A stretch of DNA of 40,765 nt from Bacillota bacterium (GTDB lineage: Bacteria > Bacillota > Sulfobacillia > RBS10-35 > JAJYVN01): the NCBI GenBank assembly GCA_021791815.1, contig JAJYVV010000017.1, forward strand, positions 1 through 40,765. Direction: 5' to 3'. The number at the start of each line of letters is the position of its first letter. Position 1 is the first letter of the stretch. Made by a program: the position numbers and the translations under genes. The notes under the pieces are model-generated. The model was not told the origin of the DNA. It saw only the letters and a program-made list of their open reading frames with translations, and did no database searches. Shown here piece by piece: positions 8,700 through 17,990 of the stretch.

Positions 8700-9399
8700 G
8701 TGCGGACCGGTGGCGAGGTCGTCATCCACGGCGTCGTGGCGCAGCGCGATCGCGGACAGCGCGCGCTCCCCCACCGCCCACGCGCTGCCCCGGACGTGCA
8801 GGTCCGCGTCGGGGGACGGCAGGACGTTCACGTCCGCCGGTACGCCGCAGAAGAGGACGGCGGGTTGCCCCCGGAGCGCATGGACGCCATCGAGGCCCCG
8901 GCGGCGGATGGCCGACAGGACGGCCTGCAGCGACACGGGGTTCGCGGCGGAGGCCGCATGGGACGGAGCGTCGCGGCCGAGCTGCGCCCGCAGGGCCGCG
9001 CGGCGCGTCTGCGGCCGGCCGCGGACCGTGGTGGCGGGGACCCCGAGGCGGCGCCCCGCCTCCTCGGCGCTCAGCCTGCGGAAGTAGTGGAGTTCGATGG
9101 CGTCCCGCTGCGACCGGGCGAGGCCGCGCAGCGCGTGCCGCAGCGCGATGACCTCGTCCACCGAGGGGCCGGCCGCCACCGCGATGGCGCGCCCATGCGC
9201 CGAAGCGGGCCCCTTCGCGGAGCTGGGGCCGGCGGCACCAGGCCCGGACGAACGCCTCCCGCGGGGCGGCGACGGCGCGGGCGTGCCGCGCATACAGTTC
9301 CGCGAAGGCGTCCGTGTCGCCGTCGAAACTGAGGTGGACCAACTCGGCATCGGTCTCCGGCTCGGGAGGGGCGGCCAGGGCCTCCTCGGGTCTGCGCAC
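8700..9399 (-). pseudogene. ECF sigma factor, degraded region 2 and frameshift; sigma4 preserved
   Basis: ETDAELVHLSFDGDTDAFAELYARHARAVAAPREAFVRAW in one frame. SVDEVIALRHALRGLARSQRDAIELHYFRRLSAEEAGRRLGVPATTVRGR in another. Confidence 0.65.
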
Positions 9400-9478
9400 G
9401 TCGATCCCTCCTGGGCGCGCCCTTCCGGAACGAGCGCGCGTCCTGTGGAATAGACGCGGCAGAGGCGGGATCGGAAAA

Positions 9479-9940
9479 TCAGTCGCCCACGGCGAACAGC
9501 GTCCACAGGAACATGGTGAGCGCCGAGCCCCAGGCCGTCACCACGCCGAGCGGCCACACGCAGGCGAAGCAGAGGACGTTGAGGCAGAGCAGCGCGGCCA
9601 GCTCGACCGCCGGGAAGGCCCCGTCCCTGTGTCGCCATCGTGTGAGGCTGGACTGAAAGGCCCAGAGGGTGAAGGCCACCGCCGTCACGTCGAGCGCCGG
9701 CCCGAGGAGGGCGAGGAGGAGGGGGCCGCCGCCCGCCGCGGACCCGGCCACCGCCGACTGGTTGGCGGCCGCGAGCCGGCCGGACAGCAGGCCGCGCTCC
9801 GCCGCGCCGGCCGCCGTGGCCGCCAGCGCGCCGAAGGGTGTGGCCAGGGCGACGAGCCAGGCGGGCACCTGCAACGCCCATCGATCCCCGCGGGCCGTCT
9901 GGAGCCGCGCGGGGCGGGCCGGCGCCCCAGGGGCCGCACG
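9479..9940 (-). CDS. Small hydrophobic (membrane) protein, uncharacterised
   Basis: Hydrophobic stretches WLVALATPFGALAATAAG, GPLLLALLGPALDVTAVAFTLWAF, VELAALLCLNVLCFACVWPLGVVTAWGSALTMFLWTLFAVGD*. Start uncertain. Confidence 0.5.
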   Translation of the reverse strand, partial: RAAPGAPARPARLQTARGDRWALQVPAWLVALATPFGALAATAAGAAERGLLSGRLAAANQSAVAGSAAGGGPLLLALLGPALDVTAVAFTLWAFQSSLTRWRHRDGAFPAVELAALLCLNVLCFACVWPLGVVTAWGSALTMFLWTLFAVGD

Positions 9941-10326
9941 GGGTTTCGCCGGGCCCACCGGGACCGGCCCTAGCCCACCCCCGGACCCCGGGTGCCCTGG
10001 GCAACCCCGCACGGGCCAGCCCGCCCCGACGGGGGCAATTCGCCGCCGCGGGGGGAGGGACCCCCTGGGGTCGCCCTGGATCCGCCGAGGGGTTCGTGTG
10101 GACCTGCCAGGGAGCGGACGCCTCCCGGAGCGGCCCGCCTGGAGAGGCCCCCCAGGCCGTCCGTCCGCCGGCGGCCGCATTCGTCCCCGTCCGGTGCCGC
10201 CGCGGGAACGAGCGCGACGCCGGCGCGGGAAGGGAGGCCCCCGCGCCGAACATGGGGCGCATCCGGCCCGCCGCCGTGGTCCGCGCACGCGGCCCCCGCG
10301 TTCGGCCCCGGGAGGTGTCCCCCCGC

Positions 10327-12456
10327 ATGGCCGTCCCCCCTCCGGACTATGAGGAGCGCGTCTACGCCGGCGTCCTCGGCAAGTTGATCGGGGTCTACCT
10401 GGGCCGACCCATCGAGGGCTGGACCCACGAGAGGATCGAGGCCGAGCTCGGCGACATCTCGTACTACGTCCATGACCGCCTGGGGGTCCCGCTCGTCGTG
10501 GCGGACGACGACATCTCCGGAACGTTCACGTTCCTCCGCGCCCTGCCCGACAGCGGGCGCGGGCGGAACGTCACCCCCGCGGACATCGGCCGCGCCTGGC
10601 TCAACTATCTCGTCGAGAACCGCACCGTGCTGTGGTGGGGCGGCATGGGCAACGCCACGGAGCACACCGCCTACCTCCGCCTGAAGAACGGCGTGCCGGC
10701 CCCGGAGAGCGGGTTGGCCGGGCGCAACGGCACCGTCCTCTCCGAACAGATCGGGGCGCAGATCTTCATCGACGGCTGGGCGATGGTGGCCCCCGGCGAC
10801 CCCGAGCTGGCCGCCGACCTCGCCGGCCGGGCGGCCCGCGTCAGCCACGACGGCGAGGCCGTCCACGCCGCGCGGGTCGTCGCCGCCATGGAGGCGCTGG
10901 CGTTCGTCGAACGGCGCGTGGAGCGGCTCCAGGACGCCGTGGTCCGCCTGATCCCGCCCGACTCCGTCGTGTTCCGGCTGATCTCGGACGTGCGCGGCTG
11001 GCACGCCGGGGATGGCGACTGGCGCCGCAGCCGGCGGCGGATCGCCGAGCGCTACGGCTACGACCGGTTCGGCGGCAACTGCCACGTGGTCCCCAACCAC
11101 GCCCTGATCCACCTCGCCATCCTGTACGGGGGCACGGACTTCCAGCAAGCGCTGGCGATCGTCAACGGCTCGGGATGGGACACCGACTGCAACTCGGGCA
11201 ATGTGGGCTGCCTGATGGGGATCAAGGAGGGGCTGGCCGGGATCGACGCGGGGCCGGACTGGCGCGGACCGGTGGCCGACCGGCTGCTCCTTCCGACGGC
11301 GGACGGCGGGCGGTGCGTGACGGACGCGGTCGCCGAGGCCGGTCGCGTGGCCGGCATCGGGCGCACCCTGGCTGGCCAGGCCCCCCGCCCACCCAAGGGC
11401 GGGGCGCGGTTTCACTTCGACCTTCCGGGCGCGGTGCAGGGCTTCCGGCCGGAGCCCCCGGGCGGGGCGGCGGTCGAGAACGGGGACGGCCACAGCCGCC
11501 TGGGCCGGCGCAGCCTCACCCTGCGCTTCGGTCCGCAGGTCGGGCCGGGTGCGGCCGCCCGCGCGGCCACCCCCACCTTCCTGCCCGCCGACGCCTTCCG
11601 TTCCGGGGGGTATGGGGTCGCGGGCAGTCCCACCCTCTATGCCGGCCAGGTGGTGCGCGCCGCGTTCGAGGCCGACGCGGCCAACGCCGGGCCCGTGCGC
11701 TGCCGTGTGGTCGCGCGCCACCACGGCGCGGACGACCGGCTCACGCCCGTGGGCGGCCCGGAGGTCGAGCTGCCGCCGGGCGCGCGGCACGAGACCGAAT
11801 GGCCCGTGCCCGACAGCGGCGGCTCGCCCATCGCCGACGTGGGCATCGAGGTTGCGGGGCCGGCGGGCGGCGCCGTCCACCTCGACTTCCTCACCTGGGA
11901 CGGCCCGCCCGACGTGACCCTCGGGCGCCCGGCGCAGGGCGGCAGCCTCTGGCTGCGTGCGTGGGTACAGGCGGCCGACCGGTTCGCCCCGGGGCCGGCT
12001 CCCTACGCCTACCGGATCATCCAGAACGAGGGCGCGGGGCTGGCGATCCAGGGTACCCGCGAGTGGACGGACTATCGGGTCGAGGCGGAAGTCGCCGTCC
12101 GCCTCGCGGCCTCGGCGGGCATCGCCGCCCGCGTGCAGGGCCTTCGGCGCTACTACGCGCTGCTGCTCGTCCCAGGGGGCCGCGCGCGGCTCGTCCGCGT
12201 CTTCGATACGCCCGAGGTGCTCGGCGAGGCCGCCTTCCCGTGGGTCCCCGACCGTCCGTACCGGCTTGCGCTCCGCGCGGTGGGCCGCGGCATCCGCGCC
12301 GGGATCGACGGCCGCGACGTCTTCGACGTGACCGATGCGGATGGCCGGTTCCTGGACGGGGGCGCCGTGGCGCTCGTGTGCGAGGAGGGCTGCATCGACG
12401 TGGGTCCGGTGGCGGTCCGGCCGGCGGGCGCCGCCGCCCCGCCGGCCGAGCCCTGA
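10327..12456 (+). CDS. ADP-ribosylglycohydrolase (DraG-like) family protein with C-terminal concanavalin/LamG-like domain
   Basis: Intact ~709 aa: YAGVLGKLIGVYLGRPIEGW, VADDDISGTFTFLRAL, NGSGWDTDCNSGNVGCLMG. C-terminus: DYRVEAEVAVRLAASAGIAARVQGLRRYYALLL. Confidence 0.85.
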   Translation: MAVPPPDYEERVYAGVLGKLIGVYLGRPIEGWTHERIEAELGDISYYVHDRLGVPLVVADDDISGTFTFLRALPDSGRGRNVTPADIGRAWLNYLVENRTVLWWGGMGNATEHTAYLRLKNGVPAPESGLAGRNGTVLSEQIGAQIFIDGWAMVAPGDPELAADLAGRAARVSHDGEAVHAARVVAAMEALAFVERRVERLQDAVVRLIPPDSVVFRLISDVRGWHAGDGDWRRSRRRIAERYGYDRFGGNCHVVPNHALIHLAILYGGTDFQQALAIVNGSGWDTDCNSGNVGCLMGIKEGLAGIDAGPDWRGPVADRLLLPTADGGRCVTDAVAEAGRVAGIGRTLAGQAPRPPKGGARFHFDLPGAVQGFRPEPPGGAAVENGDGHSRLGRRSLTLRFGPQVGPGAAARAATPTFLPADAFRSGGYGVAGSPTLYAGQVVRAAFEADAANAGPVRCRVVARHHGADDRLTPVGGPEVELPPGARHETEWPVPDSGGSPIADVGIEVAGPAGGAVHLDFLTWDGPPDVTLGRPAQGGSLWLRAWVQAADRFAPGPAPYAYRIIQNEGAGLAIQGTREWTDYRVEAEVAVRLAASAGIAARVQGLRRYYALLLVPGGRARLVRVFDTPEVLGEAAFPWVPDRPYRLALRAVGRGIRAGIDGRDVFDVTDADGRFLDGGAVALVCEEGCIDVGPVAVRPAGAAAPPAEP

Positions 12457-12460
12457 CGCC

Positions 12461-13425
12461 CTACGCCGGACGGAGGCGGGCCAGGGTGCCGGCGAGCACC
12501 GCGGCCGCCATGCGGAACTGCCACTCCAGGGGGGTGGGGCCGCCGTCCGGATCGCGCCGGTTGTTGCGTACCTCGGTCGTCAACCCGGGGGACCCCCGTA
12601 CCGCCCGCCCCAGAAGGCCCGGACCTGCCCTTGGCGCGGCTGCCCCCGATAGGGCAGGTGCGGTCGGGCCTGGGGCGCCCCCCCGGCCTCCCTCCAGGCC
12701 CGCAGCACCGCGTCGCCCCACGCGGCGATCGCGGCGCGACCCTCGGGCGGCCGGTCGTCGAAGTCTTCGGGCAGCAGAACGGCCTCGGCCGACTGGTGCT
12801 GGTGCATGTCGACGACGTGGGTCGGGCGCAGCTCCCACAGGTCGTCGAGCCCGCGCGAGTAGGTCGAGCGCCGGCTCGTGTTGGGCTCCACCCACAGGTC
12901 GCCGTCGACCTGCTCGAACTCCAGCCCGGCCCGGCGCGGGCTGTGCTCCGACCACCGCCACTCGGGGAGCCGCGGGAAGACGCCGCCGCCGGCCGCAACC
13001 CCGAACGCGTGGCGGAGGAACGTGGCGTTGTCGCAGTCCCGCCCGTCCCAGCACCGGGCGGGGCTCCGCACCCGCCCCTGCGGATTCGCGTCGGGCATCA
13101 GGGTGACGGCCAGCCGGACGGCCCCGGGCCCGGCCGGCACGTCCGCCGGGCTGCCGTCGACGTGCCGGCCGGTGACCAGTTGGCAGGCCAGGTCGACGGC
13201 CGCGGCGGTGGGAGCCGGCTCGAGGGCATGCGGGACGGCGGCGAGGAGGTGGGGCGCCCCGGGCCGTGGGCCGCCCGGGGGCAGGACCGTCAGGGCGAGG
13301 ACCTCCTGGCCCCCGTACTGGGACCAGGCGTGCACCAGGACGCGGTCCGGAGCTTCCTCCCGCCAGCGGCGGAACCGGGGCTGCCATTCCTCCGGCCGTA
13401 CCAGCCCGCAGCGATCGGCGTCCAC
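12461..13425 (-). CDS. M14-family zinc carboxypeptidase-like protein, with a frameshift near 12590
   Basis: HxxE-like PHALEPAPTAAAVDLACQL, LMPDANPQGR, DNATFLRHAFG. The catalytic-E region GLTTEVRNNRRDPDGG continues in another frame after a cgggggaccccc tract. Confidence 0.6.
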
Positions 13426-13706
13426 GGCCGCACCGCCTTTCGCGGCGGGACCTCGGCGGAGCCGGGTCCCCGGAACGGAGCGACAAGGGTCGAGCCGGAA
13501 CTCGATACGGAGGCCGGCCCCGCGCAGGGCGAGGGACGCCGAGCGCCGGGCCGCGGAGGGCCCGCCCGCGGGGCGGCCGGAACGGCGGCAGCGACTCGCG
13601 CCCGCGACCCTGGCCCGGGGTTCTTCCGCTCCCGGCACGCGTCGCCCTGGTATGCTGCAGGCAGGACGGTGCGGCGCTGGCCCCGCGCCGGGGGAGGCGA
13701 TCGGCG

Positions 13707-13889
13707 GTGACGGTGGAGGACCTGGAGCGAGAGCTTCGCGCGCTTCCTCCCGACGAGGCGGCCGCGTTGCTGCGAGCCACCCTGGAGCGCGATGACCTTC
13801 CGGCGCCTCAGCCGCGGGAATGGCGCGCCGCGGTGGAGGCGGTCCTCCGGCGGCACCGCTCCGCATGGGAGCGGCTGGCGCGGCGCTGA
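13707..13889 (+). CDS. Putative small antitoxin upstream of Doc-like toxin
   Basis: VTVEDLERELRALPPDEAAALLRATLERDDLPAPQPREWRAAVEAVLRRHRSAWERLARR. Its TGA overlaps the ATG of the next gene (TGATG). Confidence 0.55.
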   Translation: MTVEDLERELRALPPDEAAALLRATLERDDLPAPQPREWRAAVEAVLRRHRSAWERLARR

Positions 13890-14275
13890 TGTGGTGGCCT
13901 ACGGCCGATGCGCTGTGCCAACTCCACGATGACCTGATCGCGGCGACGGGCGGCGCGCCGGGGCTGCGGAACCGGGCCGCCCTGGAGTCCGCGCTCGGGC
14001 GACCCCTGGCCGGCTTCGGCGGCCGGGCGCTCTATCCGGACCTGGTGGCCAGGGCGGGCGCCCTGGCGGACGCCCTGATCCGCAACCACGCCTTCGTCGA
14101 CGGCAACAAGCGGACGGCCATGGCGGCAGCGCTGAGCGTGCTGGACCAGGCCGGCTTCGTCCTTCAGGCGGACGGGACGCAAATCGAAGAGACCGCCGTC
14201 CGGGTGGCGGAGCGCCAGATGGACCTCGCGTCGTTCACCCGGTGGTTGCGCACTCACCTCGTGCGGCTCGACTGA
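13889..14275 (+). CDS. Fic/Doc-family death-on-curing toxin
   Basis: Motif NHAFVDGNKRTAMAA (HxFxDGNKR); MWWPTADALCQLHDDLIAATGGAPGLRNRAALESAL. Confidence 0.9.
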   Translation: MWWPTADALCQLHDDLIAATGGAPGLRNRAALESALGRPLAGFGGRALYPDLVARAGALADALIRNHAFVDGNKRTAMAAALSVLDQAGFVLQADGTQIEETAVRVAERQMDLASFTRWLRTHLVRLD

Positions 14276-14397
14276 GGCCTCCGGCCGGGACATCCTCCCC
14301 ACGCTCCCAGGCGATGCTCACCAAGACGTGGGACGCGTGCGGCGGTCGTCCGGCGAAGGGTATCGCGGGGCGGAGATGGCAGGGGGGCAGGGCGATG

Positions 14398-14880
14398 CCC
14401 GGGCCGGGGGCGAGCCTGGTCCGGGCCGCGGCCCCGGACGGCGCCGAGGGCCTGTGGCGGCTGCTCGCCGCGCGGTCGGACCGGCGGGAGGCCTTCCTGC
14501 GGCGCCTCCACCAGAAGCTGGCCTCCCCGGAGCGCGCGGTGCTGGTCGCCGCGCGCGGGACCGAGATCCTCGGCTACGCCTGGGCCCAGGGCTACGGGCC
14601 CCATCTGCACGACGGCAGGAGCACGGCCCGCTTCCACGACCTGTTCGTCGCCGAACACGCGCGCCGCCAGGGCGTCGGCCGGAGCCTGGTGGCGGCCGTG
14701 GTCGGCTGGAGCCGGTGGCGGGGGGTGGCCGAGCTTCAGTGGCAGTCGAGCCCGGCCGCCGGAGGGTGGAGCCCCGGGACCCGCCCCTGGGCCCGCGTCC
14801 TGACGCTGGGGGACCGGGCCGGGACGGTCGCCCCCAGGGCCCGGCGCGGCGCCAGGCCCGTCGTGGGGGGGGCCCAAGCG
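14398..14880 (+). CDS. GNAT-family N-acetyltransferase (3' end disrupted)
   Basis: VLVAARGTEILGYAWAQGYGPHLHDGRSTARFHDLFVAEHARRQGVGRSLVAAVVGWSRWRGVAELQWQSSPAAG. The sequence after ~14760 loses family character. Confidence 0.65.
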
Positions 14881-15891
14881 TGGTGCGGCCGAAGGCCCTG
14901 CGGCCCGGATCGACGATCGGCGCCGTGGCGCCGTCGTGGCGCGGTCCCGCGGAGGCACCGCACCGTATCGCGCGGGGCACGGCCTTCCTGGAGTCGCTGG
15001 GGTTCCGCGTCCGGCTCGCGCCCCACCTCTTCGAGCGGCATCGCTGGACGGCCGGGACCGCGGAGCAGCGCGCGGACGACCTCATGGCCTTCTTCTCCGA
15101 CGACGAGGTGGACGCGATCTGGGTGGCGATCGGCGGCGACCACGCCTGCCACCTGCTGCCCCACCTCGACTGGTCGCGCGTCGCCCGCCGCCCGAAGGTG
15201 TTCATCGGCTATTCGGACATCACGGTGCTGCACCTGGCCATCCGGACCATGACGGGCATGGTCACGTTCAACGGTCCCGCGGTCATGGACGAACTGGCCG
15301 GATTCCCGGCCGCGCCCGACCACACTGTGCGCTGCCTGCGCCGGGTGCTGATGCGGGCCGCCCCGGCCGGGGCGATCGAGCCGGCCGCCGCGTGGACCGA
15401 CGAGCGGCTGGACTGGGTGACGCGGGAAGACCTCACGCGCCCGCGGCGCTACCGGCCATCCCCCGGCTGGACCTGGCTCCGGCCGGGTTCGGCGGAGGGT
15501 CCCCTGTTGGGCGGCAGCCTGGAGTCCCTCCAGCACCTCCGCGGCACCCCCTCCTTCCCGCCGGCGGAAGCCTTCCACGGCGCCCTCCTGTTCTGGGGAG
15601 CTGTCCGAGCTCCGGCCGGGACCGGACACCGTGGACGCGATCCTCCAAGACTACGCGTCCTGCGGGACCTCGCCGGCATGCTGGTGGGGCGGCCCTACGG
15701 GTACACGGAGGAACAGAAGGCGCTGCTGCGGGAGGTCGTCCTGGAGCGGACCGCGCGCCACGGCTTCCCGATCGTCACGGACATGGACTTCGGCCACACG
15801 GCCCCCCAGATGACCCTGCCGCTGGGCTGCCGCGCCCCGGATCGACGGCGCGGCCCGGACCTTCGCCATCGTCGAGGCGGCCGTCTCGTAG
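14880..15891 (+). CDS. LD-carboxypeptidase (S66, MccF-like) with apparent homopolymer indels
   Basis: LRPGSTIGAVAPS, AIWVAIGGDHACHLLPHLDW, VFIGYSDITVLHLAI, GPLLGGSLESLQHLRGT, FPIVTDMDFGHTAPQMTLPLG. True frame restored by one extra G at ~15597, one missing G at ~15663 and one extra C at ~15837. Confidence 0.85.
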
Positions 15892-15949
15892 CCCGCAGGC
15901 CGCCGGCGGGCAACCGCCGGGCGCGCCGGGACACGACCGAGGAGGCGGC

Positions 15950-16447
15950 ATGGTGGACGAGGCATGGCAGCGGCCGCGCGCCCAGGTGGGCGCGCGGATC
16001 GAGGCGCTCACGGCCCAGGGCATCTGCTACTCGTGCCGCAACCTGGAGACGGGCGAGGTGTTCCCCGACCAGATCGTGGCCTGGGACGATCCCGCGTTTG
16101 TGTTGGTCCTGGAGGAGTATCCGCGGATGCGCGGGCACACCGTCGTGGTGTGGAAGGCGCACCGCTCCGACTTCTCCGAACTCGGGCCCGAGGAGCAGGC
16201 CCAGGCGATGCGGGTCTGCTGCGCCGCCGCCCGTGCGCTGCGGCGGGCGCTCGGGGCCGAGAAGGTGTATCTGAACGCCATGTGCGACGGGGAGATCAAC
16301 CACCTGCACTTCCAACTCTTCCCGCGCTACCCGGGGGACCCGATCGGGTCGCGCCGGTTCGTCCTGCCGCGGCAACCGGCCGAGGACGCGCCCGCGACCG
16401 CGGCCGCGGTTCGCGCTGCCTTTGGCGCGCTCTGGCGCGGCGCCTGA
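15950..16447 (+). CDS. HIT-family protein
   Basis: Intact: MVDEAWQRPRAQVGARIEAL...ICYSCRNLETGEVF...NHLHFQLFPRYPGDPIG (HxHxQ). Confidence 0.88.
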   Translation: MVDEAWQRPRAQVGARIEALTAQGICYSCRNLETGEVFPDQIVAWDDPAFVLVLEEYPRMRGHTVVVWKAHRSDFSELGPEEQAQAMRVCCAAARALRRALGAEKVYLNAMCDGEINHLHFQLFPRYPGDPIGSRRFVLPRQPAEDAPATAAAVRAAFGALWRGA

Positions 16448-16479
16448 GGCGGATCCCCGCCGTGGCCACGAGGAGGCGG

Positions 16480-17000
16480 TCGCCATCCCGACGGTGACGG
16501 TGACGCGGGCACCCCTGGCGGACCGGGCCGTCCTCGGCCGGCTCATGGAGCTCTGCCAGCACGACTCCAGCGAATTCGACGGCACCGAGGTCGACGAGCA
16601 CGGGTGTTGCGGCTACCGCTGGCTCGACCACTACTGGACCGAACCCGACGTTCTTCATCCGCGCCGACGGCCGGCTGGCCGGCTTCGCCTTGGTGCGGGA
16701 GCAGACGGAACTGGCCCGCCGTCCCGTTCCCCGGTCGGTCGCCGAGTTCTTCGTGCTGCGGAACTACCGCGGCAAGGGGGTGGGCCGGGCCGGCGCCCTG
16801 CGCACCTTCTCGTCCTTTCCGGCCGGTCCGTGGGTGGTGGGGCAGACCCCGCAGAACCTGCCCGCGCAACGCTTCTGGCGGCGGGTGATCGCCGAGGCGA
16901 CCGGCGGGGCGGTGCGCGAGCGCGAGGACGGCCATCGGCATCTCATGGAGTTCGAACTCCCGGCGCCGCAGGCCCGCCGACTCGTTGCTGGGCAGGGGCA
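16480..17000 (+). CDS. GNAT-family N-acetyltransferase, frameshifted near 16650
   Basis: LMELCQHDSSEFDGTEVDEHGCCGYRWLDHYWTEPD, then in another frame FFIRADGRLAGFALVREQTELARRPVPRSVAEFFVLRNYRGKGVGRA...NLPAQRFWRRVI. Confidence 0.7.
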
Positions 17001-17100
17001 CCCGCCGCGGATCCCCGTCCAGGCGCGCCGCCGCGCCCGGCCGCCCTGCGCCATAGCCTGTGCAGGACTATTCTCACCCGAGGGGAGTGGACGGGGCCCC

Positions 17101-17660
17101 ATGCCCAACAGCGCGCGAGCTCCCCGCGCTCGGCCTGGCTGCGGCGCCGGAGCCAGCATGGCTACGACCTGATCGAGTTCCTGGACCGCCGCGGCGGTGC
17201 GGTCGTGGGGCTGTCCCGGGCGACCGCCCATCAGGGGCTCCGCCGCCTCGAGCAGCGCGGTCTGGTCGAGGCGAGGGAGGAGCGGATCGGCCCGCGCCCG
17301 CCCCGCCGCATGGACTCCGTGACGGGATCCGGCGAGCGGCGGTTTCTCGAACTGCTCCGCCCGTTGCTCGGTCCGGCGCGGGATGGCGGCCCCAGTTCCG
17401 ACGTCGCCCTGATGTTCCTGGACCGGCTGCCGGCGGACGAGGCCCTGCGCTGCAGCCGCGGGCGGTTGGCCGCCGCGGAGGAGGACGCCCGGCGCCTGGC
17501 GCGCACACCCAGCCACGGCGCCCAGAGCGCGGTCGACCTGGCCGTCTGGCACATGCGGGCGTGCCAGGAGGCCGAGGTCGCCTGCCTCCGTCGGCTCGTG
17601 GCCCGGCTGGACTCCGCGGCGGCGGCCCCGACGCACAGTGGACCGGAGGTGGCACCGTGA
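17101..17660 (+). CDS. PadR-family transcriptional regulator (N-terminus frameshifted)
   Basis: MPNSAR then RRRSQHGYDLIEFLDRRGGAVVGLSRATAHQGLRRLEQRGLVEAREERIGPRPPRRMDSVTGSGERRFLELL. Confidence 0.75.
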
Positions 17661-17959
17661 TCATCGCGGTGAACCGGCTGCGCGTGCCCGAGGGGGTCGG
17701 TGGGCGTCTGGAGGAGGGGTTCCGGCACGCCAGCGGCATGCGGGACGTGCCCGGCTGCGCGGGGTTCGAGCTGTGGCGCGGCGAGGATGGCACGGAGTAC
17801 CAGGCGGTGACGCGCTGGCGGACCCGGGCCGACTTCGACAACTGGCGCCAGAGCGAGGCCTTCCGCCACGCCCACCGCGACACCCGCGGGATGAGCCACG
17901 TCGAGTCCGAGCTGGTCGTCTTCGAGGTCGCTCTCGGGGCCCCGGACGGGGAGTCATGA
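17657..17959 (+). CDS. Antibiotic biosynthesis monooxygenase (ABM)-domain protein
   Basis: VIIAVNRLRVPEGVGGRLEEGFRHASGMRDVPGCAGFELWRGEDG...; GTGA overlap with the PadR stop. Confidence 0.85.
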   Translation: MIIAVNRLRVPEGVGGRLEEGFRHASGMRDVPGCAGFELWRGEDGTEYQAVTRWRTRADFDNWRQSEAFRHAHRDTRGMSHVESELVVFEVALGAPDGES

Positions 17960-17990
17960 GCACCTGACGGCCGACCGCCAGCCGCCCGCG

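Noticed and set aside
9838-10326. Upstream part of the 872-aa ORF beginning at 9838
   Set aside because: Low-complexity Pro/Arg/Gly translation typical of spurious GC-rich ORFs. The real gene starts at ATG 10327.
10632-13106. 824-aa plus-strand ORF overlapping the ADP-ribosylglycohydrolase
   Set aside because: Arg/Gly/Pro-rich frame shadow of the true gene, with no recognisable motifs.
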